In this document: positions 1-8,863 of the stretch, one piece after another
How the letters are laid out: the number at the start of each line of letters is the position of its first letter
Position numbering within the stretch: the first letter of the stretch is position 1
Assembly: GCA_049999765.1 (NCBI GenBank)
Contig: JBNGIQ010009428.1
Location: 50,450 to 71,906 of the forward strand
Source: Phaeoceros laevis
Taxonomy: Eukaryota > Anthocerotophyta > Anthocerotopsida > Notothyladales
Reading direction: 5' to 3'
Length of the DNA stretch: 21,457 nt
Program-made: the position numbers and the translations under genes
The notes under the pieces: generated by a model
Databases searched by the model: none
What the model was told of the DNA's origin: nothing
What the model saw: the letters and a program-made list of their open reading frames with translations, nothing else

Positions 1-2
1 AT

Positions 3-1007
3 GTGCACCAATGGTTTGCAGTGGAGCACCAAGACCGTGACCTCATAGTTTTGGAAGCCAAACAAGAGTATGCAACTTTGTTAGCCAAGAGTAGTATCCA
101 CACCATGTCTAAAGAAAATGAGGTGGATGATGTTGTCATTTTAGGGACTCTACAAGAAATACGAAACTTAACCCAAGGTACACGACCTGAGGTGACCCAA
201 GGTACACTACCTGAGGTGACAGAAGACTGCTACCCTGACAGTAATGTAAAAGCAGGAAAGCAAAGGGGTTTGCTCATACTTATCAGCATGGAAGGGTACG
301 AATCCGGTTACAGGCTGGGCGGTAGTGTAGATCGAGGAAGGCTAGAAGCACTAGCAGGGAATCTTGGCTTAGAAGTGGAAGGCAACATCTTTTTGGACTT
401 CTCAGCAGCAGACCTATGTATGGCAATGGAAGATGTAGCAAGAACTTCTATCTCGGCAGAACACGAGTGTGTTGTCTGTTTCATCAGTGCTCATGGGGGT
501 ACCGATGATGGAGCCCAGTTCTTCATGGATCCCAAGGGCGCTACAGTCTCTTTGCTGGATGATATCGTCGAGCCCTTCAGAAAATGTGAGAATCTGCTTG
601 GAAAGCCGAAGATATTTTTCATAAACGCATGTAGAGGCACAGTCAAGTTGGGCAGCACCCATGGGTCTGGTGTGGAGCAGCCAGTTCCTCATTGGAGAGA
701 GGGCCAGGAGGTTCGCTATGTGGGTCAACACTCGGACTGCTTGCTAGTGTTCTCAACTTCTGAGCAGGCAGTCTCTATGCGAGATGAGGAGTATGGTACA
801 AATTTTGTGTATGCGCTGATGCAGGCTTTCAACAGCAAGCGTCGAACCAAAGATGTGGTCAGCATCATCACCGGTGTGACTCATGAAGTTGCCAACGTAG
901 AGGTGGAAGACGATACATCCGGAGAAGTTCAGAAGAAGTATAGTCAATGCCCTATTTTAGTGTCCAGTCTCCGGAAATCGCTCTACTGGCGGAACGACAA
1001 AGTCTGA
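3..1007 (+). CDS. Caspase-family cysteine protease (C14), 5'-partial
   Basis: The frame is open from the window edge to a TGA at 1005-1007 (334 codons), so the start probably lies upstream; the nearest in-frame ATG (codon 35) would shorten the N-terminal part. Counting codons from base 3, a p20 region spans about residues 88-215 and a p10 region about 243-330. The catalytic dyad is His164-Gly165 (in SAHGG, bases 492-494) and Cys210 (in NACRG, bases 630-632). Arg104 (in YRLGGSVD) and Arg260 (in SMRDEE) match the two arginines that form the Asp-selective S1 pocket of animal caspases. The segments FSTSEQ, GTNFVYALM and CPILVSSLRKSLYW follow caspase p10 order. Metacaspases and paracaspases have an acidic S1 pocket and lack this pattern, so this is a caspase-type fold by sequence. 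The predicted role is Asp-directed proteolysis. The p20/p10 linker (213-244) contains no Asp, so classical self-cleavage there looks unlikely. The call of a caspase domain is firm; the substrate and the N-terminus are unknown. Confidence 0.88.
   Translation: MHQWFAVEHQDRDLIVLEAKQEYATLLAKSSIHTMSKENEVDDVVILGTLQEIRNLTQGTRPEVTQGTLPEVTEDCYPDSNVKAGKQRGLLILISMEGYESGYRLGGSVDRGRLEALAGNLGLEVEGNIFLDFSAADLCMAMEDVARTSISAEHECVVCFISAHGGTDDGAQFFMDPKGATVSLLDDIVEPFRKCENLLGKPKIFFINACRGTVKLGSTHGSGVEQPVPHWREGQEVRYVGQHSDCLLVFSTSEQAVSMRDEEYGTNFVYALMQAFNSKRRTKDVVSIITGVTHEVANVEVEDDTSGEVQKKYSQCPILVSSLRKSLYWRNDKV
171..218 (+). repeat. 24-bp tandem duplication inside the caspase N-terminal region
   Basis: Two adjacent 24-base units (171-194 and 195-218) differ at one base. 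They encode the eight-residue units TQGTRPEV and TQGTLPEV, in frame, just before the caspase domain. The segment looks like a low-complexity linker rather than part of the fold. Confidence 0.9.
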
Positions 1008-1599
1008 GATGATGCATGCTTCATCATGCGACTACCAGGATCCGAAAAAATGAAGCAGTTTATTCCCAATCACCTGACCACACATTGACATGACGCATTT
1101 ACTCTGACCACCTCACCACATCCTGCTTATACTTTTTGTCTTCGTTTCAGATAAAATGATCCCCTGTGGTCCTATGTCCTATTTAATCCAGGCTGAGCTT
1201 GGATGTCCTGCTTGTAGGTGAAGTTATGTCTGACGGTGCCAGCCCTGCTGGACGACGCTGCCAAGCTCAAACGGTTGTATGTTCCGAAAGGGCAGGGCTG
1301 GTGCTGGCCTAGGGACATCGTACTCCCCCCGCTGTCACAGCCAGTCCTCACCCTATTGCCATCGTCTTGGAGCAAGAGCAGCTGCCCTGGCATGCTGGTC
1401 TGAGCCTGGAAGTCATCTGGAGATAGGGCAGGAAGAGCACATCCTGGTTGCAGACATTGGAGGAGGTAAAACTTGAAAAGTTTAGGTCGTCAATAGTGTG
1501 GGTGTCTGCAAAGGAACCTTTTGGATGAGCCTAGCTCTACTGACAGATGTGCAGCTGATTTGGATTTGGAGTCTGATTTGGTACCGACTACTGTGAAGC
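1008..1599. other. Downstream flank of caspase gene, no gene recognised
   Basis: This is the 3' flank of the caspase frame. Short open frames exist on both strands (for example 1218-1403 plus) but none shows a recognisable domain or intron structure. I see no clear polyadenylation signal. Confidence 0.5.
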
Positions 1600-2004
1600 C
1601 CTGGTAACTACGTATTTGTAGCAGCCCTGAAAGCTTGTGCCCGTGCTTACTGCAGCTCATTTGGAGTCTGGCAAGGAAGTTTTCTAGCACATATGAGATG
1701 TTGTGGGGAACTGCTTAGGCTTGAAGATAGGCTTGAAGATATGTATGCCAATTGCGGAAGCACAAAGGATGCACGCGAAAGGTTTGCGAACCAGTGTATC
1801 CTGTGTATGAACGATGCAGTTGACTCCGAATGCCATGATTTCAGGATATTGGACTATCATGCTGTTCTTCCATCATTTCAGAAAAGAGCTTGCCCTCATT
1901 CACCAAGTCATGCCACGAGAAATCAAAGGAAAGCATTTCATATGGTTCTGGTATGCTTTGATATCCTGTTTATCCTTCTGGCTGTCGATACGTTGGCCTA
2001 TTGA
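1600..2004 (+). pseudogene. Decayed pentatricopeptide-repeat (PPR) gene
   Basis: In frame 1 from base 1600, the translation contains YVFVAALKACARA and then DMYANCGSTKDARERF, both typical of plant PLS-type PPR proteins, where the consensus reads roughly ALKACA and DMYAKCGSxxDAR. The next PPR landmark, NAMISGY, appears in frame 2 at about 1826-1846, so a frameshift lies between. The spacing is shorter than a normal PPR block and the frames end by 2008. PPR proteins bind organelle RNA; this copy cannot make one. It supports a land-plant origin for the contig left of the 100-N gap, which also carries the caspase. I am fairly sure of the family and sure it is broken. Confidence 0.65.
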
Positions 2005-2049
2005 TTGATCATGGCAGTGCAGGTCAGTACATTCTTCGTTGACAAGCTG

Positions 2050-2163
2050 TCAACCACTAAAAAGCTCCCACATTCTCTGATACACGTCAGCCAGGCAGCT
2101 GCCAATGAAACCACCAGCTGCAAAGAATGATTTAAGAATCACACGAATCTCCTTGTCCTGATG
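2050..2163 (-). pseudogene. Possible second PPR fragment, minus strand
   Basis: Read on the minus strand from 2163, the frame gives DKEIRVILKSFF, then GGFIGSCLADVYQRMWELF, and reaches a stop at 2050-2052. This resembles the PPR pattern GKEIH..IVKSGF..DVFIGSCLVDMYxKCGEL, with several substitutions. It lies tail to tail with the plus-strand PPR relic. Only about 37 codons are visible, so the call is tentative; chance resemblance is possible. Confidence 0.35.
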
Positions 2164-2559
2164 TCAGATGAAGCTTATTTTCCGGCTTTGTTACACAAAC
2201 GCGAAACTTCGGAAACCGATTTGCAAAGTTTCCGAAACGTTTCGATCAGTTGCAGTTTTGAGGGTTTAGGGTCTTCCGGATGTCAGATTAAGCAAGCTCC
2301 TGTTCCTACTGTATAGCTCCCAAGGCCCCAACACGTGCTCTTGTTGTTTCGATCAGCTGGAGTCCTGTTGCATGGTGCGTAAGGACTACGAGCGTCTCCA
2401 AAATCGTCACGAAATCGTCACCCGACGCAGAATCTGCGATCGGGCATTCCATGTTGCCACATTTTTGAACTTTCAATTCGCCAAGTTAATTGCTATCGTA
2501 GCTGACGCAGCCAGTCAGCGGCAGCTGAACTCCTGCTGAATAGTGGTCTTGGTTATGCT
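2164..2559. other. Non-coding stretch up to assembly gap
   Basis: No open frame with recognisable content is seen on either strand. A single telomere-like TTTAGGG unit near 2265 is isolated and not part of an array. Confidence 0.5.
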
Positions 2560-2659
2560 NNNNNNNNNNNNNNNNNNNNNNNNNNNNNNNNNNNNNNNNN
2601 NNNNNNNNNNNNNNNNNNNNNNNNNNNNNNNNNNNNNNNNNNNNNNNNNNNNNNNNNNN
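2560..2659. other. Assembly gap, 100 N
   Basis: There are exactly 100 N, the usual placeholder for a gap of unknown size. The order and distance of the left contig (caspase, PPR relics) relative to the right contig therefore rest on scaffolding alone. Confidence 0.99.
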
Positions 2660-3590
2660 CCGCCCGCTCGATCGAAGCCTTGATTACCTGAGAATTCCTT
2701 CCAGGAAGTCTACGGTCACGTCGTAGGCCTAGGAGAAGGGCCCCGGGTCGTTGGATCTTGTCGTCGAGCAGCGGGATGGAATCTTCACTTCTTTCGCAGC
2801 CCTCGATCGCGACGACTGCTGCGCTAGCGCGCGCTGCCAGCGTCCGTATTTACTAGGACGTCATTATTCCGGCCCAGATGCTACTATAGGCCTTCCTGAT
2901 CATTCTTCCTTGGGCATCCGTCAAGGAAGAGAGGAGAGGCAAGGAAGGAACGTTGTGAAAATTGCGGGAACGCAAAGCTTAAGGTACTCCTGTCCAGCCC
3001 AAGCCAAAACAAGAGGAGAAAAGGCGGCTCGTGGATACCTCAAGCCTGCTGCTTTCAGAGAGGTACCGAAGGCATGTGCAGGGAATTCTGCAATGCATGC
3101 CAACCACGAACGCGAGTCTCAGAGAGCAGACTGCAATGCGACTCACTCATTATCCTGCATGCATGTGTAGGAACAGGGCTGGAAAGTGTGACTCCTACAA
3201 CCGCCGACAAAGGGCCAGGGGCTTTTGGCATGCTGCTAGAGTGTGCCGGGTGTCTCCAAGCTAATTACGTCTTCACCTCGGGCTCCTCCTTATGGTCCTA
3301 CACGATGCCTTCTGCTGGAACTCTTTTGGAGATGGCGAAAACCCTAGACACTGCATTCTGGACGCCGGATGCCAGGTGCTGCTGAGAGTGAGTGTGAGGA
3401 GGATGTTGCAACGCCTCCCCTAAGCCTACCCTCGACCATTGTAAACGTGACCATCACGCAGCATGGAACCCTACGCTGACCTCCTGTTCAAGCAGGAGTG
3501 TTGAGCAAGGCACGCTTCAAGGAAAGTATTCTGAACAAAATGTAAGTAAGGCTTAATTGATAGGTTCGTGCTTGAAATCGTGATGGCATG
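2660..3590. other. Region upstream of the aminotransferase gene, no gene recognised
   Basis: An open frame at 2751-3170 on the plus strand has no recognisable motif and unconvincing composition. A minus-strand stretch at about 2700-2850 is also open and ends at a possible donor (CAG then GTAAT on the minus strand), but I could not identify it. An AAACCCTAG telo-box-like motif lies near 3338. I call no gene here. Confidence 0.4.
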
Positions 3591-3595
3591 AGCTC

Positions 3596-3602
3596 AATAT
3601 AA
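3596..3602 (+). promoter_or_regulatory. Candidate TATA box of the aminotransferase gene
   Basis: AATATAA lies about 75 bases before the proposed ATG at 3675, which would allow a 5' leader of roughly 45 bases. No start-site data support it; the motif alone is weak. Confidence 0.3.
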
Positions 3603-3674
3603 GTGCTCCCTTCCAACTCACTTGGCAGGGGCAGCGTTCCCGTGGTTTGTGTTGCTTTGTTGCGCGCTCGGGCC

Positions 3675-5836
3675 ATGGCGTGCTTGGGAGCAGCGGGCTC
3701 TGCAGCGGTGCGCGCTCGCCTCCCTCAGGGGCTGTGTTCCACACAGGAGGGGCCAGCGCCATGTGCGGTTTCGCTCAGGCAGGACCGTCTGAGCGGGCCC
3801 AGGCTGCACTCCGCTCAGTTCAGGGCTTTGACAGTGCATGTATGTTCCTTCCCGTTGAAAATGGCTTCCGTGCTTTTGCTCTTTATGCTCATGCAGGATG
3901 ATGCGACATTTGCAGGCTGAATTGGGAGGGAACAGCCTGAGAACCTCCTCCAAGTTGCAAGCATCACGGTCTGCAGTTGCTAGGTGAGTGCTGCTGCTCC
4001 TGCTTTTTTTCCCATGGAGTTGGTGGCAGTGCAGGCGTGGGTATTTCTGTCCACTTGCAGGGGCTTGTGTGGCTGATGACGTTGTGGCTGGAAGTGAACT
4101 GGAGAAGCCTCCTGGGGTCGATTGGGATAACCTGGGGTTTGGACTCCGACCGACGGATAGCATGTATATTATGAAGACGGATTCCAGTGGCGTTTGGCAA
4201 GAGGGTGAATTACTGCCCTTTGGCAATTTGGAGCTGAGTCCATCGGCTGGCGTGTTGAATTACGGACAGGTATGGCACTTGAACTAGTGTTTTTTCTTTT
4301 GCCTGGGGAACAGCTTTGTCCCTTGAGGGTGAAATTACCTTAGCAGGCGGGGGTCGTCAATGTGGTTTCAGCTGCCACGTCTGTCTGATTGCAGGGCTTG
4401 TTCGAGGGTTTGAAAGCATACAGCACTGAAGGTGGGGACGTTTTGTTGTTTCGGCCAGACGAAAATGCGCTTCGCATGCAAGCAGGTGCAGATCGACTTA
4501 GTATGCCCGCTCCTTCAGTGGAAGCCTTTGTGAACGCTGTCAAGCAAACTGTGCTTGCAAATAGGCGCTGGGTATGTCATGTGGGCAGCATTTTGGACAA
4601 ACCAGCATGTTATGCTCTACCCACTTTCGCTTGCTGTTGGTTTTTTTTTATCTTCTCACATGGTTGCCATGATTCTCAGATCCCTCCATCTGGCAAAGGC
4701 TCCCTTTACATTAGACCTCTGCTTTTTGGATCTGGAGTTGTCCTTGGTCTGGCACCAGCACCGGAATATAGCTTCATAATCTATGTATCTCCTGTGGGCA
4801 ACTATTTCCCGGTATAAGAAGCTGTATGGCAGTCATTTCCTTCCGTTGACATTCTTTCTCGGTTGTTGGGAGTGTGATGGAGTGTGTCTGGTAGGTGGCT
4901 TTGCTGGCTGATCATTACTTTTGGTATTTGACCACAGGAAGGTCTGGCACCCATCGATCTAAAGGTGGAGACTGTATATCATAGGGCTGCACCTGGAGGA
5001 GTTGGTGGAGTAAAGACTATTGGCAATTATGCTCCTGTAAGTGGGTTGCTGAGTCCTTAGGACCTATGCATCTTTGTGCACTCTGTACAGCTCTAGTTGT
5101 ATCTTGCTTTTTTTCCTAATGTGAAGTATGCAGGTCCTCAAGACACAACTGGCAGCTAAAGGGAAAGGCTATTCGGATGTGGTCTATCTTGATGCTGTGG
5201 AGAACAAGTATGTGGAGGAGGTGTCATCTTGTAACATTTTTATTGTGAAGGTACACATTGTCAACCCTTGTGTTTGGAGTATCCATGTCCCTAGCTTCAG
5301 ATACTTGTATCTAATTTATGTTTTTTCTGCAGGATGATGTGATTTCAACCCCTGAATTGAAAGGAACCATTCTTCCAGGAATCACCCGGAAAAGTATCAT
5401 TGAACTAGCCAGGAGCCGTGGTTACAAGGTATATATAGTAGCATTTGTCGCAACCGAATCCAGGACAGTAAAATTGGACAGCTCTGATCACCTCTGCTTG
5501 CACAGGTTGAGGAAAGACCTGTGGAGGTGGACGAGTTTTTTGTTGCCGATGAAGTTTTTTGCACTGGCACAGCAGTGGTGGTCTCACCAGTTGGGTCCAT
5601 CACATATGGAGAAAAAAGGTGGGGCACATATCTGTCTCTATGCTGTGCAGTTGTGTACACTGTTCACCTAGATGTCTGTACTAAACACAATGATATTTGA
5701 TCTCTTGTTGATGTCTTGCAGGAGCAAGTACAGGGGAGGCGGTGTTGGTGAAGTCTCAAAAGAATTGTACAAGGGCCTAACAGATCTCCAGACGGGCAAA
5801 GCCGAGGACACTTTGGGCTGGACTGTCGAATTGTAA
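3675..5836 (+). CDS. BCAT: Branched-chain amino acid aminotransferase (class IV PLP enzyme), probably organelle-targeted
   Basis: This enzyme swaps the amino group between Leu/Ile/Val and 2-oxoglutarate using PLP. Exons I can place with GT-AG borders are 4061-4269, 4395-4571, 4680-4811, 4938-5036, 5134-5250, 5333-5428, 5506-5618 and 5722-5836 (TAA 5834-5836). Only the last intron is not phase 0. Read in order they give [98 protein letters not shown] and [15 protein letters not shown]. All are hallmark segments of plant BCATs in the right order. The PLP-binding Lys is the AAG at 5013-5015. The start is set at 3675 because GCCATGGCG is an excellent plant context and the following 55 or so residues are Ala/Arg/Ser/Leu-rich, like a transit peptide. 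The splicing from that exon into 4061 is not settled: a GTGAGT donor at 3984 and the acceptor at 4060 do not keep the frame with the obvious exon 2. The catalytic part is intact. Confidence 0.93.
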
Positions 5837-5971
5837 AGCTAGAAGACAACTTCTGGCTTATTTGCTGAGCCTTCAATATGAAAGTAGTGTTTTGTCAGAG
5901 AGTTGTGTCAGTACTACTTAGTGATAGTGATAGTTGCGTGCGAGATAACGAGTTTAGTGGCGACTCCACTT

Positions 5972-6007
5972 TCGGTTTCTTCCTTTCCAAGAAAAGGAAG
6001 AAACCGA
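5972..6007. repeat. Perfect 15-bp inverted repeat (hairpin) between two genes
   Basis: The arms TCGGTTTCTTCCTTT (5972-5986) and its reverse complement (5993-6007) are separated by six bases. A looser outer match (CTTTCGG near 5968, CCGAAAG near 6015) widens the symmetry. It sits between the aminotransferase stop and the next gene's ATG, possibly within one of the untranslated regions. Confidence 0.85.
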
Positions 6008-6099
6008 CACTTGCCGAAAGGTTGTCGTAACACGGCCGATTGTACGGCGTAGACATGGCTCTTGTTCCTCCCTCACCACCAATAAGTCACCCCCGGAGA

Positions 6100-7232
6100 A
6101 TGGGTTCCCACACTCCTTGGCGGAAGCTGCTCCTGACCTCGCTGGAGTCCAATGCACATCTCAAGCACAGCAAATATTTTCAGCTGGTATTTTTGTGAAT
6201 CAGAGCCATTCTTCCCTTGTGGTCTCTCAGCTGACGTATCGCTTCGTTTTGTCAGGCCACTGTGAGGCTGGACGGAAAACCTGCCAACCGCACTCTGGTG
6301 TTTAGGTATGAAATGCCTCCAAAAACCAATGCAGTCTCTCTCGGAAAAGCTTATCGTTTGTTACTCGGACTGTAGGGGATTCGTGGAGGGCACTGATACG
6401 ATTCAATTCACCACAGACGCTCGATCTGCGAAGGTGTGAACTGCAAGCCAGCTCATGTGGCTGCAATTTTTTCGTCTGATTCGTGACCTTGGCACCTTAA
6501 TTCTTTCGTTTCCCACAATGCCCTGGAATAACAGGGAAAAGTTGTATTGTCCAGGTTGATCAAATCAGGGCTGGCAGCTACGGTGAGGTATGCATGCTCG
6601 GACATCAACATGGGTGTCAGAGTGGTTGTTTCCAATTTGTGGCCGTAGTGGAGTAAGAGGGGGTCTTGCAGATATGTTGGTACTTCACCGACACCTGGGA
6701 GCAGTTCCGGATTCTAGGTGCGCTTGATCTTATTGACGATTCCACAACTGATCCCACAAGGCTCTCGGTACACGAACATTTCCATTTCAGCTCTCTGAAC
6801 TGGGTGGGAGACAACCTGTGGGTTGGCTATGACTGCATTCCGGTCTTCTGACATAGTTGCTTGGTCGGAAACAGCTGCGAGAAAGAGCATGGTTTGACAG
6901 CTCCATCAAGTCTAGGTCGCAGTTCGCAGGTCCCTCTCCAAGGCTGCCACAGCTGGAGGGAGGTCCTGAGCCACAAGTTGATACCATACAAGGGCCTTTG
7001 AGCACTTTCTGTCTTGTGACTTTAGAGGCAGAAGAGGTGTGTTCAGGCTCCACCTTTGTGGGTTCTTCTTATGTCGGTGACCAGTATTAGCTCTCTCTTT
7101 TTTAAGTGCACGATTTTTTATATGCAGGTGGATCATTATAACTTGAAGGAAGGCAAGCGGGTGCTTTTCAATCGGTCAGGTCAAGGAGTTGATCAGGATT
7201 TTCATTGGATAGAGGAAAACGTGAATCCATGA
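6100..7232 (+). CDS. Pyridoxamine 5'-phosphate oxidase-like FMN-binding protein (Alr4036 type)
   Basis: Seven exons join with GT-AG borders and no frame break: 6100-6186, 6256-6305, 6376-6433, 6555-6587, 6672-6767, 6875-7036 and 7128-7232. They give a 196-aa protein ending at TGA 7230-7232. The protein begins MGSHTPWRKLL, then contains HSKYFQL, ATVRLDGKPANRTLVFRGF, TDTIQFTTDARSAK, ICWYFTDTWEQFRI, LRERAWFDSSIKSR and, near the end, VDHYNLKEGKRVLF and NVNP. This matches, in order and in length, the plant relatives of Arabidopsis At2g46580 as I remember them (FMN-binding split barrel). The 33-base exon 4 is placed because it restores exactly the residues needed between SAK and ICWYF. Relatives are annotated as pyridoxamine-phosphate oxidase-like, and activity on B6 vitamers is not proven by sequence. 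It has no obvious transit peptide. It lies 263 bases downstream of the aminotransferase on the same strand. Confidence 0.92.
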
Positions 7233-7576
7233 GGGGTGCAAGGGACTTACTGATAAGTTGATAACGATGGTTTGCTGTAAACAGCAGTCCCTTGCTAGTG
7301 TTTTTAGGGGAACCGGCAAACACAGCAAAACATTCTCACAGCAGGAGTATGAAACGGTTCGAGAAAACCACTTCCTGAACGACATGTGAAGCCACACTGA
7401 CGATATGTGAAGCGCCAGTGTGGCTGAAGATTGCTATTTGTTGTACTGATTGCTATTTGTTGTACACGTCTGAATTGAAACGAGAATCTTCTTCCAATGT
7501 TTCCCACATAAGTAGTTACCCTAACTTGGTATGCTTATGGCATATGCGTCAGGGCACTATTTCAATCACCTGTGAG
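7233..7576. other. 3' flank with small repeats
   Basis: This stretch contains a 10-bp inverted repeat (7390-7399 and 7416-7425, AGCCACACTG) and a direct 18-base repeat (7429-7446 and 7448-7465, period 19). No coding content is recognised. Confidence 0.6.
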
Positions 7577-7687
7577 CCCAGACGAGGATAAAACCAATAC
7601 ACTGCGAGCCCAGACGAGGAAAACCGCTGGGCCATCGGAGTGAAGAAAGCATGCCCTAGGCCTGGTAATGCCCGTCCGGGAAGGAAG
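7577..7687 (-). pseudogene. Fragment duplicated from the adjacent F-box gene
   Basis: About 110 bases match the coding sequence at roughly 9138-9240 of the F-box gene, in the same orientation. Shared runs include ACACTGCGAGCCCAGACGAG, ATCGGAGTGAAG and GCATGCCCT, and small insertions break the frame. On the minus strand both give LHSD and LVWARSVL. A second GAGCCCAGACGAGGA just to the left (from about 7571) suggests an extra local duplication. It has no F-box domain and no full reading frame. Confidence 0.75.
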
Positions 7688-8863
7688 AAACAGTCTGTCA
7701 GGTGTTACGTCCTTGTGGCCTGGAACGCCAACATTGGTGGCTTGGACCTTGAAGGTCCTCCCTCTCACATGCGAACAAAACCAGAATATACACGTTCGAG
7801 AAGAGAGTTCCAATTTTTTGCATGAAGAAGCTGGCTAGCTGTGGCTGAAGCCGCTGAACAAGAGAGACCGAATTTTGTGACAAGCCTTTAAACTCCCAGC
7901 ACCTGCAGGTCTGTCTTTGGAGGTGCGGTATTAGGTCTCAAGAGTGAAAAACGCATATTGTCACTGAAATAGTGAAATACGTAGTGGATGAGTTGGTGCC
8001 TGCTCCTGTGGCACCATCCAGAATTCCCGCGAACTTCAAGGCTATTTTCCAGACTAGCCAGATTGTCCTGTAATGCTGATATCTACAGTCTCTGGGTCCT
8101 CCCGAGACTTGGTACAAATTGTTCTTCTGGCTGGGAAAGGTTGAGACCAGTGTGATGAGGTGAGGAACCACTGCCCACTTGACCCGGCGCCTAGCTACGC
8201 ATTTGATGTAGAAAAAATTGAGGAAGACATACGTAAGCATCCGTCGCAGGCAGTGACATACCGCTATGTAGGCTAGAAAGCTGAATCAGCGGACATTGCT
8301 GCGGTTTAGTTCTAAAATGGCGGCAAAGGCCATAGCTATAAAAGCCAACCGGCGACAGGTCGAGCTATGAGTAGTAGTAGGATGATTATGGTGTTCAGCC
8401 AACTCCACATGGGAATTGAACACCCCGTCGGTCATGATCAGTCCCAGAAAGAATGTTTGTGATAATTGATTGATATGTGTAAAGAGGTCAACCTCTGTAG
8501 AAAGGTTGGAATCCTCACTTTGGGCGTTGTAGAGAACATGAGTGGGTTGCAAAAAGCCGCTGCAGAGCGTAGTCGAGTGCTGGTGAAGAGGATGTGCCTG
8601 AGCAAGTGTTAGATGAAATCAGGGAGCATGCCCCTCATTTGCTGTCGGCCTTGGCATGCTCCGAGGTGTTCTACGCAGGAGCTGGAGGCGCAGAAAGATG
8701 GCTAAGGGAATGAAGGTGCCCTTTGTGGGGAGTTCACCCCAAAGCTGGGGAGCTGGGGAGGGTGGCAAAACGAAGGGGCGGTCGTAGACTCTGAAAGTTT
8801 CCCATCTCAAACAAAGGCAAGGGACAATAATTATGAACTGGATCCAGTGTCCAGCTAGTGGCT
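7688..8863. other. Intergenic region, no gene recognised
   Basis: Minus-strand open frames at 7938-8240 and 8286-8552 have some protein-like hydrophobic stretches (for example FIAMAFAAILEL) but no family I recognise and no clear splice structure linking them. They could be a decayed gene; I do not call one. Confidence 0.4.

Noticed and set aside
3-1007. Metacaspase or paracaspase identity
   Set aside because: It lacks the YSGHG and DSCHSG type motifs and has the caspase S1 arginines and p10 pattern.
2262-2272. Telomere-like TTTAGGG
   Set aside because: There is a single unit with no array.
3618-4226. 202-codon minus-strand frame opposite the BCAT 5' exons
   Set aside because: It overlaps coding exons of BCAT and introns, with low-complexity Ser/Pro composition and no motif.
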